Origin: Bacillus andreraoultii
GTDB lineage: Bacteria > Bacillota > Bacilli > Bacillales > Caldibacillaceae
Direction: 5' to 3'
DNA: 64,000 nucleotides
Assembly (NCBI RefSeq): GCF_001244735.1
Contig: NZ_LN868935.1
Span: 272,979 to 336,978 of the forward strand
In this document: one piece after another, positions 37,110-46,426 of the stretch
How positions within the stretch are numbered: position 1 is the stretch's first letter
Layout: every line of letters starts with the position of its first letter
Program-made: the position numbers and the translations under genes
Notes under the pieces: generated by a model
The model's input: only the letters and a program-made list of their open reading frames with translations
The model's database searches: none
What the model was told of the DNA's origin: nothing

Positions 37110-37316
37110 TTAATCATTCCTTTCCTTTAAATAAAAAACTTCTTCAACAGAAACATTAAAAGCATTTGCAATTTTTAATGCCATCGTTACAGATGGGGAA
37201 TAATCCCCTTTTTCAATTAATCCTATTGTTTGCCTTGTAACGCCAATTGCATCAGCTAAGTCTTGTTGTGTCCATCTAAACCGTGCACGTAACTCTCGAA
37301 CCCTATTCTCAAGCAT
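37110..37316 (-). CDS. Xre-family HTH regulator
   Basis: 68 residues from the ATG after GGAAGGGAACTTG. One HTH_3 domain (RFRWTQQDLADAIGVTRQTIGLIEKGDYSPSVTMALKIANAF) and the end VSVEEVFYLKE. Small repressors of this type bind their own promoter. The promoter motif here also stands before the mutF remnant 3.5 kb away, suggesting that this protein once controlled both. Confidence 0.85.
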   Translation of the reverse strand: MLENRVRELRARFRWTQQDLADAIGVTRQTIGLIEKGDYSPSVTMALKIANAFNVSVEEVFYLKERND

Positions 37317-37349
37317 CAAGTTCCCTTCCTTCTAAAATAGATCACTATC

Positions 37350-37388
37350 ATTGTAATATAAGTATTACAAAATGTAAATGATTATTTG
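37350..37388 (-). promoter_or_regulatory. xre promoter/operator
   Basis: Minus strand: TTTACA (37373-37378), 17 bases, TACAAT (37350-37355). TGCAAATAAT precedes the -35 and ATTTTGTAAT lies inside the spacer. The block matches that at 33809-33850 in all but a few bases. ATTGTAA and TTACAAT half sites form dyads over the -10. Confidence 0.65.
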
Positions 37389-37959
37389 CATCAACCGAGG
37401 AATGAATATTTTCAAAAGTTAGAAAATTCTTTTTGCAAAACTTAGCCTTAGAAAACTTAACATTTCAAGGATTCGCGGCTTTTTTAATTTTTTTGGAATT
37501 GCAAGATAAAGCATGAATTTGAACGTATTTGGCTTAATTATTAAACTCCATAAGGAAAAATCTAAAGCCTAAATTAACAAAGAGTAGAATTTACTTTTCC
37601 AATAACAATAGAGACCTTTTGGCGTTTTTCCTACTTTTATATCCCTCGATATTGATTAAATGAATTTATTTTGTGAGAAAATGCGCTAGTATAAATAAGA
37701 ATTTAGGAGGAACAGAAACTATGACAGTCTCAATGCGTTTAAGAAATGCTGGCAATAAAAAAGGCAGAATCTATCCCCGTTGACAAGCTCTATCGTTGTG
37801 CTTACCTTTACGATATTAAGTATTCACTAGTTTCGGTTTCGGATATTTAACTATATGTTTATTTAGCTAAATCTTTAATATGAGTTTTCAAGGTCTTTCC
37901 TCAACCACCACATGTTTGGGGTGGAAAAAAAGACCATTATCTTGAACAAAACGTTTGGA
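37389..37959. repeat. Gap with dispersed repeat (copy 2)
   Basis: 37466-37541 repeats 13085-13160 (CAAGGATTCGCGGCTTTTTT, TAAAGCATGAA, GAACGTATTTGG). Further on, TAGGAGG at 37703 precedes a 20-codon frame at 37721-37783 (MTVSMRLRNAGNKKGRIYPR) that vaguely resembles the start of ribosomal protein S16; I give it little weight. The rest is empty. Confidence 0.45.
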
Positions 37960-38922
37960 TCAATTCCAGAAATATTTCATTTCCCTAAACCCTACATCCC
38001 AAAGCTTTATATTTCCCTTAACGACTATCATAATCTTGCTTGTACGTTCAAGTGGAATTTCAAACATTTGTGGGAACAATTCCGGATAATTCATTTGCTC
38101 CGTTCCAGAGCCGGATAATACCTCACGACCATCGACTAAAACTCGTATACCTCCATCACTATCCATTAAGTCCGGTATTCCATAATAAAATGAAAAAATA
38201 ATCTCCTTCTTGGACGTATACGTGTAGGTTTCACTTCCTTTGCTTTTGGCGTCAAATACATTATATTCAGGTTCAACGTTTTGACCGCTAACTTTAAAGC
38301 TGTACGGTTTTGTTCCTGCTGTTGTATGCCCGGAACTATCTTTCAGTTCATTCAAAGCTATAAAGGGACCCTCTGCTTTGGTCAACGTTTTCTCCACAAT
38401 TCCGCAAATTGCTAATACCCCGATTAGAAGAACAATACACGAGATACCGGTAATAGCCATATTTAGCCAAAAGTTCTTTGTCCGATACCCCAGTTTGTAC
38501 GCTCCGAATCCAATGCTTGCACCTAAAGAGTTTTGTATGGCATCGTTAATATCAAAGCTTCCGAGCAAAGTTAGTGCCTGTATGGTTTCGATCACGAGAA
38601 TAGACAGGAAGAACAATGAAAAGAAACGAATAAACTTCACACGGAATAACAATGGAATCAATATGCCGAATGGAATGAAGGCTGCCACATTCCCTAGATC
38701 TACGAAATCCATCAGAGTAGGATGCAGAAAATCAGAAATCTTTGGCAAATGGTAGAACTCAATCGGAAAGAAAATAAAGGTGACCCCAGTCGTGCTTGCA
38801 GATGCACCTATTCTGCCGAAAGCGAAAAAAATAAAATATAGTATCAAAATAGTATAAAGAATAGTTACGGTAAAAATAACTGTACGTTTTTGTGGCAATG
38901 TTTTTTTGCCCTTGGCAGTCAT
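37960..38922 (-). CDS. VanZ-family membrane protein with C-terminal extracellular domain
   Basis: 320 residues from the ATG after CAGGAGGTGTTTTTAT. VanZ domain at residues 10-170 (four or five helices; SILVIETIQALTLLGSFDINDAIQNSLGASIGF, the VanZ signature). A further helix is followed by an extracellular beta-rich region of about 110 residues (from VSGQNVEPEYNVFDAK). VanZ proteins lower teicoplanin-type lipoglycopeptide binding by an unknown route. No van ligase genes are adjacent. Intact. Confidence 0.8.
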   Translation of the reverse strand: MTAKGKKTLPQKRTVIFTVTILYTILILYFIFFAFGRIGASASTTGVTFIFFPIEFYHLPKISDFLHPTLMDFVDLGNVAAFIPFGILIPLLFRVKFIRFFSLFFLSILVIETIQALTLLGSFDINDAIQNSLGASIGFGAYKLGYRTKNFWLNMAITGISCIVLLIGVLAICGIVEKTLTKAEGPFIALNELKDSSGHTTAGTKPYSFKVSGQNVEPEYNVFDAKSKGSETYTYTSKKEIIFSFYYGIPDLMDSDGGIRVLVDGREVLSGSGTEQMNYPELFPQMFEIPLERTSKIMIVVKGNIKLWDVGFREMKYFWN

Positions 38923-39577
38923 ATAAAAACACCTCCTGAAACAGTGTATCAAAAGTCATGTGTAAAATACATAGTATTGGAGAAAGCTGGATTACAAAAG
39001 AGGAGGACATTAAGACAAAATAGACTTCTGCAAAATGTATATGAAGATATTGACGTATATGGAACTCTTCAAGTAGAGTACAGGAATTGTTACTGAACTA
39101 AAGGGGGCTTCACAAAGAAGGAATGGCTCCTTTTTTGTGGAAATAATCTCATCTCTGGTTGTCTATCCGCTTCGTGGACAGAATTATCCTCCACACCGAC
39201 TAAATATATTTACGGTTATTTCCACAAATTGACACGCCTGTTTTAGGACCGTTTTGCACAGTGGCAAACCGTGCAGGAGTATCCCTGCCACCTTTTCTAA
39301 AGAGTTGATTTATAAATGGTTCTGAACATAACTCACTACGAGTATATATTTTCATTTTTGTAAGCTATTATCACTTCATTTTTTTCAAAAATTACCATTG
39401 TTGAAAATGCTCCCCAAAGATAGAAGGAGATTTTTATTTTTAATCTGTCTACCAATGAGGAGTATTTCATAGTGCTGGAATCACTTTCTTCAAGTAGCTC
39501 GGCCTTATAAAAGTGTCTTTTACAAAGGGTACATTATAAATTTAAGGTCCTCTTCATAAATATATTTAGAATTTGAA
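38923..39577. other. Gene-free stretch with IS-end relic
   Basis: 39510-39540 carries the IS-end-like string also seen at 33480-33510 (minus strand ATGTACCCTTTGT). A hairpin GTGGCA/TGCCAC lies at 39260-39292. No gene with a binding site is visible. Confidence 0.4.
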
Positions 39578-40492
39578 TCAAACGTTGCTCTTCTGCCATT
39601 CTTCTCGATTTAATTCTCCGTTTATTGCGGCTGCGGATCCAGCGCCTGAAGCAGCTGCAACAATAGATTGGTGCAAGTGTGTAGTTGCATCCCCCGCTGC
39701 ATAAACACCAGGTACACTTGTTTTTCCAAACTCATCGACTTCAATTATTCCTGTATCCGATATACGGCAACCAAGTGCGACTGGCAATTCCGATCCAATT
39801 ACCAATTCTGATTTGAAGAAAATTCCTGTGCACGGAATTTCTGTTCCATCTTCAAGCTTAACATGGTTTACCATGCCCTCATTTGATTGGATTGAATGAA
39901 TTGGCGTATTGAATACCGGGATATTATGTGCACGCAATTCTTCACGTTCTGCTTCACTCAATTCATCAGGACCAGTTGTACAAACTACTAACTGCTTCGA
40001 CCACCCAGAAAGCAATGGGACAAAATGCATTAATGTCGCTCCTCTGTTTATGACAACTAATTGCTGATCCCTTAGTTCCCAGCCATCACAATACGGGCAT
40101 ACAAACGCACTCTTACCATAGACCTCCGCCAACCCTGGTATACCAAGATCACGATCCTTCATTCCGATAGCAAACAACAGTTTTCTTGCGGCTATCTTCA
40201 CCGCTGAAGCAGTTTCCAACAAAAATTGTCCATCTTCACCTACTATCAACTCGACCGTATCTTCCAAATGGGAAACCGACGGATACGTGCGAAGCTGTTC
40301 TTTTGCAATATTTCTAAATTCATGTGGGCTAATGCCATCACGTGTTAAAAAGGCATGAGCCTCTCTAGTGACTGCATTACGCGGTTGCCCCCCATCGATA
40401 ATCAATGTCTTCTTCCTAGCTCGTCCTAATATAAGTCCAGCACTTAAACCAGCAGGACCTCCTCCAATAATAACAACATCAACTTCCTTCAT
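39578..40492 (-). CDS. NAD(P)/FAD-dependent oxidoreductase, thioredoxin-reductase-like
   Basis: 304 residues from ATG after GAGGAAGTGAG. FAD-binding start VDVVIIGGGPAGLSAGLILGRA, redox pair CPYCDG (CxxC), NAD(P) region and the C-terminal GVYAAGDATTHLHQSIVAAASGAG. This is the short thioredoxin-reductase-like group (YumC/TrxB relatives) that often acts with or under an Rrf2 regulator; one is coded 550 bases upstream on the same strand. Confidence 0.85.
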   Translation of the reverse strand: MKEVDVVIIGGGPAGLSAGLILGRARKKTLIIDGGQPRNAVTREAHAFLTRDGISPHEFRNIAKEQLRTYPSVSHLEDTVELIVGEDGQFLLETASAVKIAARKLLFAIGMKDRDLGIPGLAEVYGKSAFVCPYCDGWELRDQQLVVINRGATLMHFVPLLSGWSKQLVVCTTGPDELSEAEREELRAHNIPVFNTPIHSIQSNEGMVNHVKLEDGTEIPCTGIFFKSELVIGSELPVALGCRISDTGIIEVDEFGKTSVPGVYAAGDATTHLHQSIVAAASGAGSAAAINGELNREEWQKSNV

Positions 40493-41039
40493 GATTAACT
40501 CACTTCCTCTTATTAGATTAACTTTCCAAATGTGTATACGCCCAATAATTACTCTGTACATCTCATATGTTGTTAAGACCTAACCAGTACTACTGAAAAT
40601 AACCATAATTCAGTTTATACTGTATTCTAACTGTGCTACGATGATTACATTACATGTTGGCATCACCTCCTTACATAAGAACTCATCCACTAGCTCATTT
40701 GACTTTTAAATAATTCGCACATCTTTGAAACACCATCGATAGGCGCTGATTTTCTCTGTATATGGATTTTTCAGTCATAAATCCCTAGTAAAATTCGATG
40801 ACAGTTAGCGATATGAATATGCAGACTACGTACAGAAACTCCTCCTTAACTTTCGATTTTTTTCCTATAATCTTTCGGGGACATCGTTTTACAATACCGG
40901 ATTAAAGATCGCTGTATCTTGAATCAACTTATACGGTACTTTTATACATGTTCATATTTGGAATCTCCTAATTTTTTTTATAATTTCATTAAAGATTTTA
41001 GAGATATATATTATCTATAATTGGTTGAAAGAATATGTG
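40493..41039. other. Gap between Rrf2 gene and oxidoreductase
   Basis: It should contain the oxidoreductase promoter. TTATCTATAAT at 41012-41022 also occurs as TTTATCTATAAT before the Rrf2 gene (41468-41480), a possible shared Rrf2 operator. AAGGAGGTGATG at 40660-40672 (minus strand) opens only a 17-codon frame. No other gene is seen. Confidence 0.4.
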
Positions 41040-41441
41040 CTAGAAAACGATGTTCATTTCCTGCACAAGATCGGACATTTTTTTATTTCTCAAATGCTCT
41101 TCCATTTTTTCCTCTGCTGCCAATACTACTCTTTGAATCGGACAATCTGGCCCGTGATCGAAACTACAATCAAACAAAGAGGCTGATCCCTCAATCGCAT
41201 GAATAATGTCAAGAAATGAAATATCTCCCCAATTTCGTTTCAGCCTGTATCCACCATTCACTCCTGTTATGGATTCAATCATACCAGCCTTTACTAGCTT
41301 GGTCAGTATCTTGGACAGATAAGTTGGTGACACCTTTTGCTTCTCAGCAAGCAGCTGAACGCCAACAGGTTTATCCGGAGTCGCTGCAGTAAGAAAAAGC
41401 ATCGTATGTAGAGCATAATCTGTAGCCTTTGAAAACTTCAT
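41040..41441 (-). CDS. Rrf2-family transcriptional regulator
   Basis: 133 residues: winged helix start MKFSKATDYALHTMLFL, recognition part VSPTYLSKILTKLVKAGMIES and the wing GVNGGYRLKR. In the effector loop there are only two cysteines (FDCSFDHGPDCPI), one fewer than Fe-S proteins of the NsrR/IscR type, so it may be a thiol or electrophile sensor (YwnA/SaiR-like). Probable target: the oxidoreductase downstream and itself. Confidence 0.85.
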   Translation of the reverse strand: MKFSKATDYALHTMLFLTAATPDKPVGVQLLAEKQKVSPTYLSKILTKLVKAGMIESITGVNGGYRLKRNWGDISFLDIIHAIEGSASLFDCSFDHGPDCPIQRVVLAAEEKMEEHLRNKKMSDLVQEMNIVF

Positions 41442-41884
41442 TTATCATCACCCTAATTAAGGATTTTATTTATCTATAATAACTTGAATGTTGTTAGACG
41501 CCAAGTATAATGCATGGGCAATTATATTATAGTAGTTAGTCGAACTTCTTGAAAATGCTCTAATCGTGACTATAAATCCCCATTTCTCTCGTTATGAATG
41601 GTAATGCTTCTCTTATATATTCTTCTGCAGACACATTACTATGATATTGTCAATCTATTGTTACTCTATGCACCCAACTTAGTATAACAGCTTATAACCT
41701 ATCCTTCTTTCTAATAATAGCTTGTAGAAATATTCTTTTAGTTCTTTTTTTATAATTTTTATATATTTGATTTGAAGGTTTCAATGATTTTCATACATTG
41801 AGAATTAAGTAGAGTTTGGAATTTAGTATTTGAAATAACAATTCTACGACGTAAACTCGATTTGTCTTTTCTGCTTATTTCATT
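41442..41884. other. Gene-free stretch
   Basis: It holds the Rrf2 promoter with the TTTATCTATAATAA motif near 41468. The rest, up to the znuB stop, is AT-rich with no gene or repeat seen. Confidence 0.4.
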
Positions 41885-42727
41885 CTAGCCTTGACTTTTA
41901 TTAAATAGTCTATCAAATTTCAAGTAATGTAACATGTACTTTGCAAGTGTTATGACTGCAAAAATCAACATTAAAATTATTGTGATGGAAGCGCCTGGTG
42001 GTGTACCCAATTCATAAGAAGCGACTAAACCACTTAACATGCCGACAAGTGCAATGACCATTCCATTTAATATGACACCGTAGAAGCTTTTGCTTAAACG
42101 AAGCGAGATAGCTGCAGGTAAAATGATAATGGCTGAGACAAGTAAAATCCCGACAATCGGCATTATTACTGCTATTGTGACCCCTGTTAACACATTAAAC
42201 AAAATCGACATCATTTTAATAGGCAGGCCAACTGTAAAAGCTGTTTCCTCATCAAATGTAAGAACATACATAGGTTTTTGATATATTAAATATAATAATC
42301 CGATAATAATCGTTAATCCTAGTAACATCCATATTTGTTCTTTGTTAATAGTAACAATTGAACCGAATAGAAATTGCGTTACACTTAATGTAGTTCTACC
42401 AGCACCTATTTCCATCAAGACAAGCGCTACTGCCATTCCGACAGACATTAATATGGCAATCGAAATTTCAGAATATGTGCGATAAATCTGACGCAAAAAT
42501 TCAAGTAGAATTGCGATGATGATTACCACGAGAATATTGGTCCATGTCGGATTGATACCAATTAACAGACCTAGCGCTACCCCAGCTAACGAGACATGAG
42601 ATAAAGTATCTGCCATTAGTGATTGCCTACGCAATACCAAAAACAATCCTAATATTGGAGCGATTAATGAGATTAAAAATGAAGCTTGGAAAGCTCTTTG
42701 CATGAATCCATAGAAAAACATCTCCAA
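41885..42727 (-). CDS. znuB: Zinc ABC transporter permease
   Basis: 280 residues, eight to nine helices of the ABC-3 (ZnuB/AdcB/MntB) family: GLFLVLRRQSLMADTLSHVSLAGVALGLLIG is the typical DxLSH signature, and AAISLRLSKSF is the coupling region. Start: TTG seven bases after GGAGG, or ATG two codons later. It overlaps the end of znuC by 55 bases. Together with ZnuC and ZnuA it imports zinc. Confidence 0.88.
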   Translation of the reverse strand: MEMFFYGFMQRAFQASFLISLIAPILGLFLVLRRQSLMADTLSHVSLAGVALGLLIGINPTWTNILVVIIIAILLEFLRQIYRTYSEISIAILMSVGMAVALVLMEIGAGRTTLSVTQFLFGSIVTINKEQIWMLLGLTIIIGLLYLIYQKPMYVLTFDEETAFTVGLPIKMMSILFNVLTGVTIAVIMPIVGILLVSAIIILPAAISLRLSKSFYGVILNGMVIALVGMLSGLVASYELGTPPGASITIILMLIFAVITLAKYMLHYLKFDRLFNKSQG

Positions 42728-43380
42728 GGTGAGTCCTCCTTCCGTATCAACTCAATGTGTTTATTAGCGTAGTGACGAATCTCTTCATGATCGTGTGTAA
42801 CCATTAAAATACCCTTGTCATGCTCTGTACTATTGTGCTTCAATAATTTATAAAATTCATTACGTGAATGTACATCCATTCCAATTGTAGGTTCATCTAA
42901 TATAAACAAATCTGGATCTGTTGAGAACACACGAGCAATTGATATCCGCTGCTTTTGTCCACCTGATAATTCCCCTATCTTTTTATGACGCATCTCCCAC
43001 ATTCCCACTGATTCAAGGGAACGACGAACATGCTCTTTATCTTCTTTATCTAACCTTTTAAACCATTTGCCTCTTTGAAAACGCCCTGACTGCACCAGTT
43101 CTAGTACAGTGCTCGGGAAACCTGCATTAAAGGAAGCGACCTGTTGGGAAACATAGCCTACAACTAACTTTTCACCCATACGGTTTTTAGATGAAAGTTG
43201 AACACTTCCTTTTGATGGTTTAAGGAGGCCTAAAATATTCCGCAAAAGTGTTGTCTTAGCCGCACCATTTTCTCCCGTAAGCATCACAAAATCTCCTGGA
43301 TCTACTTCAAAAGAAATATTTTCTAGTACTGGTTCATCTTCATAATGAAAGGCAAGATTTTTCACTTTAATATAATTCAT
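42673..43380 (-). CDS. znuC: Zinc ABC transporter ATPase
   Basis: 235 residues from ATG nine bases after AAAGG. Walker A is GENGAAKTT, the AdcC-type variant in which the usual glycine before lysine is alanine; signature LSGGQKQR; Walker B LFILDEPTIGMD; switch His MVTHDHEE. The C-terminal SPWRCFSMDSCKEL tail runs 55 bases into znuB, longer than usual. It lies between znuA and znuB on the minus strand. Confidence 0.9.
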   Translation of the reverse strand: MNYIKVKNLAFHYEDEPVLENISFEVDPGDFVMLTGENGAAKTTLLRNILGLLKPSKGSVQLSSKNRMGEKLVVGYVSQQVASFNAGFPSTVLELVQSGRFQRGKWFKRLDKEDKEHVRRSLESVGMWEMRHKKIGELSGGQKQRISIARVFSTDPDLFILDEPTIGMDVHSRNEFYKLLKHNSTEHDKGILMVTHDHEEIRHYANKHIELIRKEDSPWRCFSMDSCKELSKLHF

Positions 43381-43473
43381 ATTAAACAACCTTTCTATTA
43401 GTTAGTTTATTCTTTCTACATATTCAAAATATGTAGCATATATAGCTATCCACTCATCTAATTAATCAACATA

Positions 43474-45012
43474 TTATTGAATACTTAACTGTAGAGATTT
43501 CAGGTTCTCACGCATTGCGTCTAAATAGCCTAAATTCTTATCATGTAATTCTTTAGATATTACTTCTAAATCATATAGTACTGCTGTCTCCGTTCCTGTT
43601 TCATTGGCGACAGTTTGTGCAATTGCTGAGTTAGCTCCTTGTTGATAATAGATAACTGGCACATTATATTCTTTCACTAAGTCTCCAATCTCTGCAATAC
43701 GTGAAGGACTTGGTTCGACTTCTGTAGATAAGCCACCAATAGCAATCTGCTCTAAATTATAACGCTTAGCAAGGTATCCAAACGCTTGGTGTTGTACGAC
43801 AAACACCCGATTTTTTGCATCTTTAAATGCGGATTCATAATTTTTATGCAATTCATGAAGTTCTTTAATAAATGATTCCGCATTTTTTTCGTAGATGTCT
43901 TTTCCATCTGGATCCGCATTAATAAGTGCGTCACGGATAACCTTTACTTGCTCTTGTGCCAAAACTGGATCTAACCAAATATGAGGATCTTGATTGTCAT
44001 GATTGTCAATTAAAACGGACACTGGCTCTGATTCTGCGTAAACATTATGATCATTATCATAAAGTACTGCTTTAACTTCAAAACTTTCTTCAGACGTTTT
44101 ATACTCAAAATGGTCCGTTTCTTGACCAGTGACTACTTCCCATTCTTCATAATGGTTTTCGCGTGTAAGCCATTGCCAATTCTCAAGGTCAGTCTCTTCT
44201 TTAAGCTTAGCAACAAGTGAAACGACATCTCCTGTATGATAATGATCAGCAATCCCGATTATATCCACTTTTGCAGCTGTTTCTTCACTTCCATGTTCGT
44301 GGTCATGGTTTTGATCGTGTCCATGATGATTATCAATAACAATTTCTATTATTTCTGACTGTGCAATTTCATTATGAGCTTCATCATATAATACCGCTCG
44401 CACCTCAAAACTTTCTTCAATTGCTTCATAATTGAATTCAGGTCCAAATTGATTTGGAACAGTTTTCCACTCCTCGTCAGAACCTTTTCTTGTATACCAA
44501 TGCCAATGATCATAATCTACACCTTCATCAATTTCTGCAATTAACTTAATCATGTCACCCTTATGATAATGGTGCTCAACACCATTAATTGTTATAATTT
44601 CAGTAGCTTCATGATTTGTTTCATGATGATGACTATGTCCGTGGTCATGATTGGCTAAATCAACACCATCCGCTGCACGAGCTATAACAAGATTATCGTT
44701 TTCAATTGTTTTGAGTAGGCTGCTTACCCAATGCTCCATATCTTCACTACTATAAACAAACACGTCTGCTTCATTGACATGTGCCACGTCTTTAGCACTT
44801 GGTTCATAGTGGTGTGCATCTTGCCCATCAGAGACCATTAACATTACGTCTGCTCGATCCCCAGCTACTTGTTTAGTAAATTCATACATTGGATAAAATG
44901 ATGTTATAACCGAAAGCTTATCATCTGAAGTGTTTTCTTCATTTTGACAGCCAAAAAGAATAACACCAATCATTGTAATAAGTAAAATTGCCACTAAGCT
45001 ATTTCGTTTCAT
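43474..45012 (-). CDS. znuA: Zinc-binding lipoprotein with two extra repeat domains
   Basis: 512 residues, far longer than the usual 300. Lipobox LFGC (Cys22). The N-lobe ends DLANHDHGHSHHH. Then come two tandem units of about 90 residues (138-229 and 247-338), each with HHYHKGD or DHYHTGD, a W-x-W segment (WHWYTR, WQWLTR), SFEV(R/K)AVLYD and IDNH(H/D), separated by another His-rich linker. The C-lobe resumes at PHIWLDP (His344), with VVQHQAFGYLAKRY (His408). The cluster A-1 ligands appear complete. The inserted units replace the normal His-rich loop and resemble the unit in ZinT nearby. It binds extracellular zinc for ZnuBC. Confidence 0.88.
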   Translation of the reverse strand: MKRNSLVAILLITMIGVILFGCQNEENTSDDKLSVITSFYPMYEFTKQVAGDRADVMLMVSDGQDAHHYEPSAKDVAHVNEADVFVYSSEDMEHWVSSLLKTIENDNLVIARAADGVDLANHDHGHSHHHETNHEATEIITINGVEHHYHKGDMIKLIAEIDEGVDYDHWHWYTRKGSDEEWKTVPNQFGPEFNYEAIEESFEVRAVLYDEAHNEIAQSEIIEIVIDNHHGHDQNHDHEHGSEETAAKVDIIGIADHYHTGDVVSLVAKLKEETDLENWQWLTRENHYEEWEVVTGQETDHFEYKTSEESFEVKAVLYDNDHNVYAESEPVSVLIDNHDNQDPHIWLDPVLAQEQVKVIRDALINADPDGKDIYEKNAESFIKELHELHKNYESAFKDAKNRVFVVQHQAFGYLAKRYNLEQIAIGGLSTEVEPSPSRIAEIGDLVKEYNVPVIYYQQGANSAIAQTVANETGTETAVLYDLEVISKELHDKNLGYLDAMRENLKSLQLSIQ

Positions 45013-45082
45013 TTCTTTCTCTCCTTTTACCTACATTAAAAATTTATCTCCTTTAACTCCCTCTAAAAATGATTCATTATCA

Positions 45083-45244
45083 AATGTGGTGGTGAGAAAT
45101 ATATCTTTCTCGATTTTTAAACCTTTTTTGACTAGAGTCTTTCCCTCTTCTTTGTCTTTTTGTTTCACAGCTTTTGGTGAACAAAGAGGGGGGAGTCTGT
45201 TTTTTGTCCTATTTTTAGGTATTGATTCAACTCACCACCACATT
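45083..45244. repeat. 162-bp imperfect inverted repeat between zinT and znuA
   Basis: AATGTGGTGGTGAG (45083-45096) is exactly inverted at 45231-45244, and inner arms (CCCTCTTCTTTGT around 45143-45155; ACAAAGAGGGGGGAG around 45181-45195) also pair. In the znu transcript it would be a long hairpin 70-230 bases before the znuA start. It could be a terminator/attenuator for zinT, a leader element, or a MITE. The rest of the 45013-45376 gap is empty. Confidence 0.5.
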
Positions 45245-45376
45245 CATTATAGAGCCCTATAAATCTATAAAGGTTTATTTTTTTCTAAATAAAATATCTT
45301 GAGAAGAATAGAAACAGACATTGTCACTGATACTGCTTTTTAACATCTTTATTGGCAAGTTACTTCTAAAATGCCA

Positions 45377-46366
45377 CTAATGAGCTAACATATCACGCAC
45401 TAGACCTTCTGCATCTAACTCCGCTGGATAATATGTTGGCCAATTCGTAACTTCTTCTAATAGTTCATCTCGATCATCTCCCCAGTATAAATGGAAATGA
45501 TCTGAGTCGACTGGAAAAATATTATGATCGCTAAATTGAATATATTGAGGCATACCTTCTGTTCCATCTACTAATTTATAAATAAAACGAACTCCTCTAT
45601 TACCTTTTTCATAAGTAAGGATTTCATATCCATCTGATTCGTACTCACCTGAGTATTCTTTACCATTTTGGTAGAATGTTACAACATTATTCTCAATCTT
45701 GATGTGATCTACATCTGTTTCATATCCTACTGTGTAATACTCTTTATACTCTTCAGCAGTCATATCTCCGTTTTTTGCTTTATGTTCAAACACAACATCT
45801 AAATCTCCAGATAAAAGATATGGATAAACAGACTGCCAATCTCCATCCCAATCAGATAACTCACGGTCTATCACTTGCTCGTCTTCAAAATATCCTTGAT
45901 AGATTCGTTGACTTGCTTCGTCATGTCCATGATGATCATCAATGACGATTTTAACTGGCTCTGATTGAACGATTGGCTCGTGATTATCATCAAACAAAAC
46001 AACTTTTAATTCTAAGCCATCAGTCGTTGCCTCGCCTATGAATGTTTCTGTTTCCTGACCTGAAACGACTTCCCATTCTTCACTTGTACTTTCTCTACTA
46101 TACCAGTGCCAATGTTCATACTCTGATTCTTCATCTAATACAGCTGATAACTCAATTTTATCTCCAGTATGATAATGCGCTGCGAGACCTTCAATTTTTA
46201 TCCCAACTTGTGTCTCTTCATCATTCGAATGCTCATCAACGTGATCGTGTTCCTCATCATGAATTTCTTCTTTCCCTCTTACTTGCTCTTCTTTCATTCC
46301 TTGACATGCTGTTAAAACCAAACAAAGTAATAACGAGCTGAATAAACCAATTAGTAGTTTCTTCAT
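45377..46366 (-). CDS. zinT: ZinT metal-binding lipoprotein with N-terminal repeat domain
   Basis: 329 residues. Lipobox VLTAC (Cys21), a His/Glu-rich linker, then one unit (about 55-148) of the same repeat found twice in ZnuA (AHYHTGD, HWHWYSR, ELKVVLFD, VIDDHHGHD), then a ZinT/YrpE domain (residues 153-329: SDWDGDWQSVYPYLLSGDLD, DHIKIENNVVTFY, HFHLYWGD). ZinT domains capture zinc and hand it to ZnuA. In streptococcal AdcA the two are fused; here they are separate but carry a common extra module. First gene after the Zur box. Confidence 0.9.
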   Translation of the reverse strand: MKKLLIGLFSSLLLCLVLTACQGMKEEQVRGKEEIHDEEHDHVDEHSNDEETQVGIKIEGLAAHYHTGDKIELSAVLDEESEYEHWHWYSRESTSEEWEVVSGQETETFIGEATTDGLELKVVLFDDNHEPIVQSEPVKIVIDDHHGHDEASQRIYQGYFEDEQVIDRELSDWDGDWQSVYPYLLSGDLDVVFEHKAKNGDMTAEEYKEYYTVGYETDVDHIKIENNVVTFYQNGKEYSGEYESDGYEILTYEKGNRGVRFIYKLVDGTEGMPQYIQFSDHNIFPVDSDHFHLYWGDDRDELLEEVTNWPTYYPAELDAEGLVRDMLAH

Positions 46367-46401
46367 TTTCTCATCTCCAATCTTCTATCTATTATTTTTA
46401 T

Positions 46402-46426
46402 ATAAAACGTAATTGTTACGTTTTAT
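46402..46426 (-). promoter_or_regulatory. Zur box upstream of zinT
   Basis: The sequence is a perfect dyad: ATAAAACGTAA, TTG, TTACGTTTTAT, matching the Bacillus Zur core CGTAAT-N-ATTACG in all but one base. It lies 36 bases before the zinT ATG. Zinc-bound Zur would repress zinT and probably the whole cluster. Confidence 0.8.

Noticed and set aside
37721-37783. 20-codon frame with a good TAGGAGG site resembling the start of ribosomal protein S16
   Set aside because: Only the first dozen residues look alike and the frame ends at once; too short to call.
42673-42727. Missing Walker A glycine in ZnuC as a sign of inactivity
   Set aside because: GENGAAKTT is the normal form in AdcC-type zinc ATPases; the rest of the protein is complete.
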